Positions 44,126 through 53,004 of a stretch of DNA of 64,000 nucleotides are shown here, in pieces. The translations under genes and the position numbers were made by a program. This DNA comes from CAVSQX01 sp963730225 (GTDB lineage Bacteria; Planctomycetota; Phycisphaerae; Tepidisphaerales; Tepidisphaeraceae): contig CAVSQX010000001.1 of assembly GCA_963730225.1 (NCBI GenBank), positions 1 to 64,000 on the forward strand. The letters run 5' to 3'. The notes under the pieces are model-generated. The model worked only from the letters and a program-made list of their open reading frames with translations. It was not told where the DNA came from and searched no databases. Position 1 is the first letter of the stretch. Each line of letters begins with the position of its first letter.

Positions 44126-44653
44126 CTGCTCCAAATGACGATCCGGCTGGAACTTGCGAAGCGAGCGAGTCAAAAGTGAGTCGGTCCAGCAGCCGGCAAG
44201 TCGCTGCATCTTCTGATCATTGCGGCAATTGCCACAACACCGCCTCGCTTCCTTTTAACTTGCACTCCATCTTCAAACTTCCTTCTTCTCTTTTTAGCTG
44301 CTGAATCAAAGGGACCAACTGCGCGCATCTCGTGCGCGCAGAGAAGCAGCTATCACCCCTCCCTAGCCGCCTTCCTGATGCGAATCACTGCGTCATCCTG
44401 CGCACACCGTCAGCAGCTTGGGCGGCTAAAAAGGAAAGCTATTGCGGCGTCGGATGTGCAGGTACAATGCGCGTCGTCAGGCCGTTGTTCTTTGAAAACT
44501 CATCACTGCCGGCGGTGCAAGTTAGCCGGAAACCTGCCTCTGGGCGCGCAACATTGTGCGCACCGATCACGTCGGCCATCGTCCTTCCGCAACTGCTGGA
44601 AGGCGTCAGGATTGCGGTGGATGTTGGTACGAATGTGTGTCGGACTCAACTAA

Positions 44654-45316
44654 CTCCACAAATACCTCTATGCCAATGGCGACCCAATCAACGTGTGGGA
44701 CCCAAGTGGGCACGATGGCGACGTTATAAGTGCCCTCGGCGCGGCAGGGATCGGCGGAATGATCGAATCCGGGAATGCGTTGGCTACTGCTGTTTTGGGT
44801 GCCGAGGAAGGAGGAGCTGCTGCGGAAGGGTTCGTATATTACGACGAATACATCGAGAGCGAAATCTTCGCTGATACCGTTGAATCGACCGGCAACGGCG
44901 GTCTTTTGAGCGATGCGGGGGAGGCGACCGGCGAAGCCCCGGGGCAATTAGCGCGAGATGCAAATGTCAATCCTGAACCGCCAGGTGCGCTCGAAACTGA
45001 GGGAAGGGCAATCGGTCCCAATCAGTACCAGAATGAGACTGTTCAACAAGACATTGCTGAAGCCAGGGCGCAAGGTGCCGAAGATGTTCGCCTGAACCAG
45101 CAGCAGATCAATGGCACAAACACTCGGGTTGGAATTAATCGTCCCGATCTCCAATACACATTGAACGGCCAGCGGTACTACACCGAGTATGATATCTCCG
45201 AAGCGAGCGCTGAGACGCATTACGACCGGATTTTGGCAAATGATCCCGCGGCTAAAGTAACATTAAAGATTTTTACCCCAGATGGTTCTTGGTATGTCTA
45301 CGTGCCTAATTACTGA
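44654..45316 (+). CDS. Orphan RHS toxin tip CT1 (nuclease-like)
   Basis: The frame begins right at the element border, after an in-frame TAA, with LHKYLYANGDPINVWDPSGH, the conserved end of an RHS core, and lacks the core itself. A hydrophobic linker (ALGAAGIGGMIESGNALATA) follows, then a C-terminal domain with VRLNQQQINGTNTRVGINRP and DLQYTLNGQRYYTEYD, reminiscent of restriction-endonuclease-fold toxins. A GTG at 44,693 is the first usable start, but an orphan tip probably needs recombination with a core to be delivered. The immunity gene overlaps its 3' end. Confidence 0.7.
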   Translation, partial: LHKYLYANGDPINVWDPSGHDGDVISALGAAGIGGMIESGNALATAVLGAEEGGAAAEGFVYYDEYIESEIFADTVESTGNGGLLSDAGEATGEAPGQLARDANVNPEPPGALETEGRAIGPNQYQNETVQQDIAEARAQGAEDVRLNQQQINGTNTRVGINRPDLQYTLNGQRYYTEYDISEASAETHYDRILANDPAAKVTLKIFTPDGSWYVYVPNY

Positions 45317-46007
45317 GCTAGCCCCGATAACCTATGGCATCGGATTTATCGAGTCTCCTCTGTCGATTATTGAGGCTTGTGTTCTGCCGTGGCAACAGTC
45401 AATTGGACGCAACATAGCGTTGGAGCGAGTTCAACTGCCTCTACGAGACGCGTTGAGTCGGTTGGAGCCGCTTTCATCTTCTCACTTTAAGGAGCTGTGG
45501 GTCGAAACGAATTCTACCTGGCTTGCCTGTTTCTCTAATGGCTTCCAGAGCGGGGTAGAGGTAGTCAGCTACCTGGCGCAACGCTGCAAAACACGTTCAA
45601 TCAAGATTAGTTGTACGCCGCATACGATGCCCTCGCGCGTGACTAAGGAAACCCGCGGTGTCTGGGGCAGTGTCCAGTTCGGGCTTTACGGGCCCGAGCC
45701 ACGGCCAATTCTAAATGGCATTCGAACCATAGCTGCGGCAAACGATGGAGGCAGGTGGGTCTTTCAAACCAGTGGTGAGGTGCAACCATTTGAGCAGGTC
45801 GAGCGATATGAGGCACCGCGCATCCGGGACCGATTTACGCCAGAAATGCTTGAGTCTTACTGCCGCGCAATGGGGATTGATGTTTTCAACGAGTCTTTTT
45901 ACAAGCCGTCCGCGGTCTTGCTGACGCAGGATATCAGTTCATGGAAGCAGTCGCCTCGCTTGATGAGTCTGGCCGAACGTCGGCGTGAACTGGGACTGGC
46001 GTCTTGA
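45294..46007 (+). CDS. Putative immunity protein for CT1
   Basis: The start at 45,294 (MSTCLITELAPITYGIGF) lies 23 nt inside the end of CT1, the tight toxin-immunity arrangement. About 237 residues, no signal peptide; includes HFKELWVETNSTWLACFSNG and a C-terminal basic segment (SWKQSPRLMSLAERRRELGL). I do not recognise the family. Function as antidote is inferred from position. Element copy 2 starts ~18 bp after its stop. Confidence 0.6.
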   Translation: MSTCLITELAPITYGIGFIESPLSIIEACVLPWQQSIGRNIALERVQLPLRDALSRLEPLSSSHFKELWVETNSTWLACFSNGFQSGVEVVSYLAQRCKTRSIKISCTPHTMPSRVTKETRGVWGSVQFGLYGPEPRPILNGIRTIAAANDGGRWVFQTSGEVQPFEQVERYEAPRIRDRFTPEMLESYCRAMGIDVFNESFYKPSAVLLTQDISSWKQSPRLMSLAERRRELGLAS

Positions 46008-46258
46008 ATGAACACGTGCCTCTTGCCGTTCCTGTAGCTTCTCCGTCGCGTCGGCGTCGGCCCTCACGACAGAGGCGCTGGGGGTGGATGCCGGGGCGAT
46101 GGTACGCAAGGGACGATTCCCTGCCAGTTCTGGAGCCGAGGTTGAGGCAGCTCTTTGTGCGCCGCTTTCCGCGCGCTCATCCGCCCGTATCCGCCCGCGT
46201 CCAGCCATATCCGTCACGCGCCAATGTACACACCGGCGTGCGCGCGAATCGGCGTTGC

Positions 46259-46489
46259 TCACCGTCCGAGCAGTTGCATGAACTGTTCAACGGTCATGCC
46301 TGCGTCGGTGATAATGCGGCGGAGGGTGCCGGAGCGGACCTGCTTGTGATCGGGGATGACGGCCCTGGCGTACGGCTGGTCGCGGCGGAGGATCATGTGG
46401 CTGCCGGTCTGGCGGCGGAAGATGAACCCGGCGCGCTCCAGGGCGGCGCGGACATCACGGCCTGACAGATCGGTGGGAAGCTTGGCCAC
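46259..46489 (-). CDS. hicA: HicA-type toxin (element copy 2)
   Basis: Counterpart of the copy 1 gene with substitutions (RRDQPYARAVIPDHKQ instead of RRDEPYARAVVPDHKQ, and one Leu to Met). Start GTG at 46,489. The TGSHMIL catalytic region is unchanged, so it should be active. The changes cluster at the 3' end, next to the diverged leader. Confidence 0.84.
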   Translation of the reverse strand: MAKLPTDLSGRDVRAALERAGFIFRRQTGSHMILRRDQPYARAVIPDHKQVRSGTLRRIITDAGMTVEQFMQLLGR

Positions 46490-46505
46490 GCGCGGTATCG
46501 CTCCC

Positions 46506-46721
46506 CTACGCGGCCTCGACTTCAACGAACTCCTTGCCGGCCTCTGTGGGAACGGGATCGCCGGCATCCTTGCAGTCCTCGACGTAAAGCTCGATGGCCT
46601 CGCGGATATTACTCAACGCATCGGCGCGGTTGTTCCCCTGGCTGACGCATCCGGGCAGCGCCGGCACGCTGGCGACGTAGCCGCCATCTTCTTCCTGTTC
46701 CAGAACGACGGTATAACGCAT
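46506..46721 (-). CDS. hicB: HicB-type antitoxin (element copy 2)
   Basis: 71 residues, identical in protein sequence to the copy 1 HicB (GGYVASVPALPGCVSQGNN). One HicB could neutralise both HicA toxins, so loss of either copy may be tolerated. Confidence 0.87.
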   Translation of the reverse strand: MRYTVVLEQEEDGGYVASVPALPGCVSQGNNRADALSNIREAIELYVEDCKDAGDPVPTEAGKEFVEVEAA

Positions 46722-46771
46722 GATGGCTCTCCTGTCGGGCCGCAGTCCACTTCTTCTTTAGCTGCTGATCT

Positions 46772-47144
46772 TCAAGACGCTTTGGAAGCGTAGCGGGCCA
46801 CATACGCCTCGACAAACTCGACGATGCGATTCTGCTGGTTGCGAGGGAGTTGGTACGCCTTCTCGAAGGCCACGCGCAGCTTGCCCGGTGGTCCCTTGGG
46901 GGCCGACTGCCTGGCGTCGGGACGACCCAGGAGATAGTCAGCCGTGACGCCCAGGGCGTCGGCCAGCGCCGCCAATTGTTCGGCGCAGGGCGACGGGCTT
47001 GCGTTCCCAGTTGGCGACGACGCGCTGGGAGATACCGAGCTTTTGACCCAACTCGGTCTGAGTCAATCCGGCCTTCTCCCTGGCGTCGGCCATGCGCTGA
47101 CCGAGCGGGGTTCGATCTAACTTCGGTGGTCTTCCTGCTGGCAT
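46772..47144 (-). pseudogene. XRE-family repressor (element copy 2), frameshifted
   Basis: Same gene as at 39,033 but with a 2-nt deletion (GTTCGGCGCAGG here, GTTCGGTGCGCAGG in copy 1) near 46,983. The helix-turn-helix up to ANWERKPVALR is intact; the C-terminal half is out of frame. If real, the product may still bind DNA but could lose dimerisation, leaving copy 2 less repressed or dependent on the repressor of copy 1. Confidence 0.75.
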
Positions 47145-47190
47145 GATGGCAATCATAAGGGCCTGCTTTACCCCTGATGGGCGTAATGGC

Positions 47191-47219
47191 TTGCGAATTA
47201 GAATCAATAGGCGTATTAT
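47191..47219 (+). promoter_or_regulatory. Promoter of the primase-recombinase operon (copy 2)
   Basis: TTGCGA-N17-TATTAT, identical to copy 1, in the spacer between the XRE and primase genes. Confidence 0.55.
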
Positions 47220-47283
47220 CCCGCCGCGTAAGAAAATTGCAAAAAGCGCTTGACAGGTTTTTACGGCAGGAGGCCCAAACGCC

Positions 47284-50200
47284 ATGGCCCGCATCCCCGA
47301 TGACGAGATTGAGCGGCTCAAGCGAGAGACGGACCTGGCGGGGCTGGTTCGGGCAAGCGGCGTGGAACTCGCGCCGCACGGCGCGGGCGGCGATCTGATC
47401 GGGCGTTGCCCGCTGCACGACGACAAGACGCCTTCGCTGGTGGTGACGCCGGCGAAAGGGTTGTGGCACTGCCTGGGGGCGTGCGGCGTCGGCGGCAGCG
47501 CGATCGACTGGATCATGCGGACGCGCAAGGTCGGCTTCCGCCACGCCATTGAAGTTTTACGCGAGATTGCCGGTGCGGGTGTCGTTGGGGGGACGGCGCC
47601 CGCGCCCTCTTCGTTGCCCAAACGTCTGCCGGCTCCGGTCTCGTTCGACGCCGATGATCGGGCGCTGCTGCTCCAGGTGACAGATTACTATCACCAGCGG
47701 TTGAAGCAGACGCCGGATGCGTTGGCGTACCTTCAGAAGCGCGGGATCGGCAGCGCTGAAGCGATTGAACGATTCAAGCTCGGCTACGCCGACCGCACCC
47801 TGGGCCTGCGTCTGCCCGACAAGCAGCGCAAGGCCGGACTGGAGATCCGCCAGCGGTTGGAAAAGCTCGGGCTGTACCGGGCGACGGGACGCGAGCACTT
47901 CAACGGCTGCGTGGTGTTCCCCGTCATCGATTCAACCACCGGGCATGTGACGGAGATGTACGGGCGGAAGATCGGCCATCAGGCCAAAGGCCTTCCCGTT
48001 CACCTGTATCTGCGTGGCCAGCATAAAGGCGTGTGGAATGAATCATCGCTTGCCGCTGGTGAGGAAGTGATCCTGTGCGAGTCGATCATTGATGCGCTGA
48101 CATTCTGGTGCGCGGGCTTCCGCAACGTGACGTGCAGCTATGGCGTCAACGGTTTTACTCCCGATCACCTGGCCACGTTCAAACATCATGGCATCAAGCG
48201 CGTGCTGATCGCGTATGACCGCGACGACGCCGGCGAGACGGCGGCGGAGAAGTTGCACCCGCAGCTAAGCGCCGAAGGATTGGAATGCTTCCGCGTGCAG
48301 TTCCCCAAGGGGATGGACGCTAACGAGTACGCGCTGAAGCTTACGCCGGCGAGCAAGAGTCTGGACCTGGTGGTGCGCAAGGCGCTGTGGCTCGGCAAGG
48401 GCGGGGAGCCACAACGATCCACGTCGCCGGCGTTGTCGGATGCGGCCGTGCCGGCGTCGTCATCTCCATCATCAATAGATGCGCCGCTGCCAGCAGCATG
48501 TGAAGCGACTAAAGAAGAAACAACCAACACGCCGGCGTGCGCATCATCTGTCGATCCCGCGCCGCCGGCGTCTTCATCTGATGCAACCGATTCACACGCA
48601 TCACCGCCACCAACTTCTTCTTTAGCTGCTGGCTCCGAGCCGTCGCCGGCGTCGGCGTCGGTGATTCCACCGTTGCCGCGCGAGTCCCCGCCGGCGGAAG
48701 TGAACGGCGCGGAGATTGTCATCACCCTGGGCGAGCGGCGCTACCGCATCCGGGGCCTGGAGAAGAACCTGGGTTTTGACGCGATGAAGGTGAACGTGCT
48801 GGCCTCGCGCGAGGATAGCTTCCACGTCGATACCCTCGACCTGTACGCGGCGCGCAACCGCAAGCTGTTCATCAGTGAAGTGGCGCGGGAACTCGGTGCC
48901 GATGAGAACACGATCAAGACGGACCTGGGACGGGTGCTGCTCAAGCTGGAAGAGTTGCAGGAAGCGCAAGTGACTGAAGCATTGAAGCCGAAGGACAAGA
49001 CGCCGGCGATGAACGATGCCGAGCGCGCCGCGGCGCTGACGCTGCTGCAATCACCCGATCTGCTGGAGCGCATCCTGGCGGACTTCGAGCGCTGCGGCGT
49101 TGTCGGTGAAGCCACCAACAAACTCACCGGCTATCTGGCGGCGACGAGCCGCAAGCTGGAGCAACCGCTGGCCGTCGTCGTCCAGTCCAGCAGCGCCGCC
49201 GGCAAAAGCTCCTTGATGGAAGCGGTGCTGGCGATGCTGCCGCCGGAGGAAGTGACCAAGTTCAGCGCGATGACCGGGCAATCGTTGTTCTACATGCAGG
49301 AGTCGGACCTCAAGCACAAGGTGCTGGCGATCGTGGAGGAAGAAGGCGCAGAGCGCGCCAGCTACGCCTTGAAGCTCTTGCAATCCGAAGGTGAGTTGAC
49401 GATTGCCAGCACCGGCAAAGACCCGCAGACTGGCCGGCTGGTGACGCAGGAATACCGCGTCGAAGGTCCGGTGATGATCTTCCTGACCACCACGGCGGCG
49501 GAGATTGACGAGGAACTTTTGAACCGCTGCCTGGTGCTGAGCGTCAACGAGGAGCGCGAGCAGACCCGCGCCATCCACATCATGCAGCGTCGGCGGCAAA
49601 CCCTCTCGGGCCTGCTGGAACAGCGCCAGCGCGCGGCGGTGTTGAAACTCCACCGGGACGCGCAGCGGTTATTGAAGCCGATGCTGGTGGCCAACCCGTT
49701 CGCGGAGCGCTTGACGTTCCTGGACGCGCGCATGCGCAGCCGGCGGGACCACGTGAAGTACCTGACGCTGATCCGCACGGTGGCGCTCCTGCACCAATAC
49801 CAGCGGCCGCACCAGACGGTGGAGCATCCGCCGGCGTCGGGACAGTTCATGGAGTACATCGAGGTCACGCCGGCCGACATCGAGATTGCCAACAAGCTGA
49901 CGCATGAAGTGCTGGGGCGGTCACTCGATGAACTCGCGCCACAGACCCGCCGACTGCTGGTGATGCTCGATGCACACACCACCGATGAGTGCAAACGGCT
50001 CAAGATGCTGCGGAGCGATTACCGCTTCACGCGCCGGGACGTGCGGCGGCATGTGGGCTGGTCTGACTTCCAGGTGCGCACGCACCTGCAAAAGCTGGTG
50101 GACCTGGAGTACGTGTTGACCCACCGGGGCGGACGCGGCCAGTCGTTCGTCTACGAGCTTGTCTACGGCGGCGAAGGCGCTGACGGCAAGCCGTTCACCC

Positions 50201-50517
50201 TGGGCCTGATCGATCCCGACAGCCTCAGCCCCCTTGTAAACCATGCCTACGTCGAAAAGTTCGAGCATCAAAAGAGTGAGTTCGAGCATGGGTCGAGCAT
50301 CCAAAGTGCCCCCATTGCGGTAGGTTCGTGCGCGCCGGAAAACGCCGAATCTCCCGGCAATCACAGACTCAAACCCGCTTCCAGCGCACAACCGATCAAA
50401 ATCGCGCCCGGGGAGACGACTTCCGAATCGTCGTATCGTAGCCACGCGCCGTACCCGCAAACCCCTCCTTCTTTAGCCGCTTCCTCCAACGGTCAGGGGG
50501 TGAACCGTGGCGCGTAA
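47284..50517 (+). CDS. CHC2-Toprim-ATPase primase (element copy 2), intact
   Basis: 1,077 residues. CHC2-type zinc finger with C42, H45, C63 and C67 (CPLHDDKTPS, WHCLGACGVGG). A DnaG-like N-terminal part (LLQVTDYYHQRLKQTPDAL, YLQKRGIGSAEAIERFKLGY) leads into Toprim (EEVILCESIIDALTFWCAG, LIAYDRDDAGE) near residues 260-330. A Pro/Ala/Ser linker spans about 380-460. The C-terminal ATPase has SSSAAGKSSLMEAVL (Walker A) and a winged-helix-like end (RRDVRRHVGWSDFQVRTHLQ). Primase-helicase fusions of this kind start replication of plasmids, phages and satellites, so the element may replicate after excision. Translationally coupled to the recombinase. Confidence 0.88.
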   Translation: MARIPDDEIERLKRETDLAGLVRASGVELAPHGAGGDLIGRCPLHDDKTPSLVVTPAKGLWHCLGACGVGGSAIDWIMRTRKVGFRHAIEVLREIAGAGVVGGTAPAPSSLPKRLPAPVSFDADDRALLLQVTDYYHQRLKQTPDALAYLQKRGIGSAEAIERFKLGYADRTLGLRLPDKQRKAGLEIRQRLEKLGLYRATGREHFNGCVVFPVIDSTTGHVTEMYGRKIGHQAKGLPVHLYLRGQHKGVWNESSLAAGEEVILCESIIDALTFWCAGFRNVTCSYGVNGFTPDHLATFKHHGIKRVLIAYDRDDAGETAAEKLHPQLSAEGLECFRVQFPKGMDANEYALKLTPASKSLDLVVRKALWLGKGGEPQRSTSPALSDAAVPASSSPSSIDAPLPAACEATKEETTNTPACASSVDPAPPASSSDATDSHASPPPTSSLAAGSEPSPASASVIPPLPRESPPAEVNGAEIVITLGERRYRIRGLEKNLGFDAMKVNVLASREDSFHVDTLDLYAARNRKLFISEVARELGADENTIKTDLGRVLLKLEELQEAQVTEALKPKDKTPAMNDAERAAALTLLQSPDLLERILADFERCGVVGEATNKLTGYLAATSRKLEQPLAVVVQSSSAAGKSSLMEAVLAMLPPEEVTKFSAMTGQSLFYMQESDLKHKVLAIVEEEGAERASYALKLLQSEGELTIASTGKDPQTGRLVTQEYRVEGPVMIFLTTTAAEIDEELLNRCLVLSVNEEREQTRAIHIMQRRRQTLSGLLEQRQRAAVLKLHRDAQRLLKPMLVANPFAERLTFLDARMRSRRDHVKYLTLIRTVALLHQYQRPHQTVEHPPASGQFMEYIEVTPADIEIANKLTHEVLGRSLDELAPQTRRLLVMLDAHTTDECKRLKMLRSDYRFTRRDVRRHVGWSDFQVRTHLQKLVDLEYVLTHRGGRGQSFVYELVYGGEGADGKPFTLGLIDPDSLSPLVNHAYVEKFEHQKSEFEHGSSIQSAPIAVGSCAPENAESPGNHRLKPASSAQPIKIAPGETTSESSYRSHAPYPQTPPSLAASSNGQGVNRGA

Positions 50518-51655
50518 AGGACGGCGCAAGCCTGCTCCGGTGGTCGGCGATCCCACCGATCCGCGCGGCATGGCGGCGATGCGCGACCGCCACCTGGAAC
50601 ACATTGCCGTGCGCAACTACTCCCCGCGCACGATCGAGGGGCGCACGGTCTACCTCAACTACTTCATCAAGTGGTGCGAGGATCGCGCCATCGTGCGCCC
50701 CGGCGACGTGACCAAACCGATCATCGACCGCTACCAGCGCTGGCTCTATCACTACCGCAACCCTGATGGAAAGCCGCTGACGTTCCACAGCCAGTACACG
50801 CATCTGTCGCCGGTCAAGTGCTGGTTCAAATGGTTGGCGCGGGAGAACTTCATCCTGTTCAACCCGGCGTCAGAGTTGGACATGCCGCGGCTGAACCGCT
50901 CGCTGCCCAAGCACATCCTGACCGCCGGGGAAGTGGATCAGGTCATCAACGGGACGGATGCCAACACCGCGCTGGGCGTGCGCGACCGCGCTATCCTAGA
51001 GACGTTCTACTCGACGGGTTTGCGCCGCCTGGAGGTGGTTCACCTCAAGCTCTACGACGTGGACCTGGAGCGGGCGACGGTGATGGTGCGCGACGGCAAG
51101 TGGCACAAGGACCGCTTCGTTCCCGTCGGCGAACGCGCCGTGCTGTGGCTCAACAAGTACCTGGCGGACGTGCGGCCGCTGCTGTCGCCGCCCAGGGAAG
51201 ACACGTTGTTCCTCACCAACGCCGGCGAGCCGTTCACGCCTGACAGCATGACCCAGCTGGCGCGGGACTACGTGGAGAAAGCCAAACTCCCCGGCGGCAA
51301 GCGTGGCGCGTGCCACGTCTTCCGTCACACGATGGCAACGCTGATGCTCGAAGGCGGCGCGGACATCCGCTACATCCAGGCGATGCTCGGCCACGCCGAC
51401 CTGTCCACGACGCAGATTTACACCCACGTTGGCATCCGCAACCTTCAACAGGTCCATGCGGCCACGCACCCAAGCGGGATGCTCAAGCGACCTGGATCAG
51501 CGGCCAATGAAGCGCGCGACGGCGCGCCAAATACACCGGGTCCGACGTTGCCCGCGCCGCCGCCATCACCGCCGGCAGCGACCAATCCGGCTGACGATGT
51601 GCGCGCCCTCGACGCCATCCTGGGCGATGAAGATGACGACGGTGGCGATGGATAA
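50507..51655 (+). CDS. Tyrosine recombinase (element copy 2)
   Basis: 382 residues, identical to the copy 1 protein: active-site Arg in STGLRRLEVVHL, HVFRHTMATLM, LGHADLSTT and the nucleophile in IYTHV. The GTG start overlaps the primase stop. Two identical recombinases flanking CT1 and its immunity gene could act on both element borders. Confidence 0.92.
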   Translation: MARKGRRKPAPVVGDPTDPRGMAAMRDRHLEHIAVRNYSPRTIEGRTVYLNYFIKWCEDRAIVRPGDVTKPIIDRYQRWLYHYRNPDGKPLTFHSQYTHLSPVKCWFKWLARENFILFNPASELDMPRLNRSLPKHILTAGEVDQVINGTDANTALGVRDRAILETFYSTGLRRLEVVHLKLYDVDLERATVMVRDGKWHKDRFVPVGERAVLWLNKYLADVRPLLSPPREDTLFLTNAGEPFTPDSMTQLARDYVEKAKLPGGKRGACHVFRHTMATLMLEGGADIRYIQAMLGHADLSTTQIYTHVGIRNLQQVHAATHPSGMLKRPGSAANEARDGAPNTPGPTLPAPPPSPPAATNPADDVRALDAILGDEDDDGGDG

Positions 51656-52391
51656 ACCCTACCCACTGGAAACCCAGTGGGTCCACCGGCTGCGTCAACT
51701 TCCGGCGCTGGTGGGACTTGCGAATCCCTCCGCCGCCTCGCAAGGTGCAAACACCTTGCCTCTGTCGGTCACAGGTTGCGCCAGGTCATGGCTGGCCATG
51801 GACTTACAAAAAGCGCACCTTGGTTCCTTTTACCTTGCCCTCGTTCATTACTACTCTTTCTGACTGCTCCAAATGACGATCCGGCTGGAACTTGCGAAGC
51901 GAGCGAGTCAAAAGTGAGTCGGTCCAGCAGCCGGCAAGTCGCTGCATCTTCTGATCATTGCGGCAATTGCCACAACACCGCCTCGCTTCCTTTTAACTTG
52001 CACTCCATCTTCAAACTTCCTTCTTCTCTTTTTAGCTGCTGAATCAAAGGGACCAACTGCGCGCATCTCCGTGCCGCAGAGAAGCAGCTATCACCCCTCC
52101 CTAGCCGCCTTCCTGATGCGAATCACTGCGTCATCCTGCGCACACCGTCAGCAGCTTGGGCGGCTAAAAAGGAAAGCTATTGCGGCGTCGGATGTGCAGG
52201 TACAATGCGCGTCGTCAGGCCGTTGTTCTTTGAAAACTCATCACTGCCGGCGGTGCAAGTTAGCCGGAAACCTGCCTCTGGGCGCGCAACATTGTGCGCA
52301 CCGATCACGTCGGCCATCGTCCTTCCGCAACTGCTGGAAGGCGTCAGGATTGCGGTGGATGTTGGTACGAATGTGTGTCGGACTCAACTAA
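51656..52391 (+). other. Non-coding right end of element copy 2
   Basis: Corresponds to 43,918-44,653 and contains the same two hairpins (51,662-51,681 and 51,740-51,759), the dispersed repeat and the final TAA before the RHS tip. The stem-loop near 52,060 is disturbed (GCGCGCATCTCCGTGCCGC), one of the few differences from copy 1. Confidence 0.6.
51748..51863 (+). repeat. Dispersed ~120-bp repeat, copy 3
   Basis: Identical to the copy at 44,010-44,125 as far as I compared them, and homologous to the minus-strand copy at 22,225-22,356. Confidence 0.6.
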
Positions 52392-52991
52392 CTCCACAAG
52401 TACCTCTATGCCGAAGCGAACCCGGCCAACGAAACCGATCCATCAGGCCACTTTGGTTATGGTGATTTACTTGCGGCGGGCGTGATCGCTGGAACTCTTA
52501 TTGGAGAAACGGTGGTAGTGGCCGGAGGCGCCATCGGCCAAGCTGATGGGCTCGCCGATATGGCGGAAGGCTATGAAAACGAGGTTGCTGAACTGGCAAC
52601 TGATACTGGCAATGCGGTTGCCGACGAAATTGAGTCGGACCTTGGTGAACTCGAAAACACGGCGGCCAATTTCAGGCAAAATTTAATAAACATTACGAAT
52701 GCAAGGCAGGTGTTTAGCGAGGAAGAGTTGGGAGAAATGCAGGCGCACCATGTGTTCCCGCAGGAGTTCGCGGCGCAATTCGCAAAGGCCTTTCAGGGAA
52801 CCGGTATTACTATACACGATCCAAATTATGGACAGTGGATAGAGGAGAGCGATCATCTTCAATATGCGGATCAATATGCTCAACAGTGGGCGCAATTCTT
52901 TGCGAAATATTCAAACCCAACCGCGCAGCAAGTATTGGCTTTTGGTAAAAAAGTCATGGAGGGCGTTTATGGCGAGAATACGCTTTACTGA
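52392..52991 (+). CDS. Orphan RHS toxin tip CT2 (HNH-type nuclease)
   Basis: Begins at the right border of element copy 2, after an in-frame TAA, with LHKYLYAEANPANETDPSGH. A hydrophobic linker (LLAAGVIAGTLIGETVVVAG) leads to a C-terminal domain with MQAHHVFPQEFAAQFAKAF, GITIHDPNYGQW and a later SDHLQ. The HH-x-FP pattern with downstream histidines matches HNH/endonuclease VII-like toxins of RHS proteins. No core is attached, so this is a silent or displaced tip. The immunity gene follows 13 bp later. Confidence 0.72.
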   Translation, partial: LHKYLYAEANPANETDPSGHFGYGDLLAAGVIAGTLIGETVVVAGGAIGQADGLADMAEGYENEVAELATDTGNAVADEIESDLGELENTAANFRQNLINITNARQVFSEEELGEMQAHHVFPQEFAAQFAKAFQGTGITIHDPNYGQWIEESDHLQYADQYAQQWAQFFAKYSNPTAQQVLAFGKKVMEGVYGENTLY

Positions 52992-53004
52992 GGCACAAAG
53001 CTAA

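Larger units (their letters stand above)
38218..44653. mobile_element. Recombinase element, copy 1 (~6.4 kb)
   Basis: Contents in order: ~300 bp leader with a tandem repeat, hicA and hicB (minus strand), XRE regulator (minus), CHC2-Toprim-ATPase primase and tyrosine recombinase (plus), ~736 bp non-coding. The same unit recurs at 46,025-52,391, near-identical from ~38,640 to the right end. The left end follows an immunity gene by ~20 bp. The right end stops exactly before CTCCACAAATAC at an RHS tip. No IS-type inverted repeats seen. Confidence 0.8.
43918..44653 (+). other. Non-coding right end of element copy 1
   Basis: 736 bp without a credible gene. It holds two perfect hairpins directly behind the recombinase (see terminator entry), the dispersed repeat (44,010-44,125) and several stem-loop candidates (GCGCGCATCTCGTGCGCGC near 44,322). 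It is conserved almost base for base in copy 2, which for non-coding DNA suggests recent copying or function as attachment site or RNA. An in-frame TAA sits directly before the RHS tip. Confidence 0.6.
46025..52391. mobile_element. Recombinase element, copy 2 (~6.4 kb)
   Basis: Same gene order as copy 1 at a constant offset of 7,737-7,739 bp. Differences seen: base changes in the left leader and in 3' hicA, no tandem repeat, a 2-nt deletion in the XRE gene, one more C in the primase gene, one substitution near 50,388, and a small change near 52,068. Everything else I compared is identical. It ends before CTCCACAAGTAC of the next RHS tip. Confidence 0.82.

Noticed and set aside
38218..52391. 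Insertion sequence or transposon with terminal inverted repeats
   Set aside because: No matching inverted ends or transposase; the only mobility enzyme is a tyrosine recombinase.
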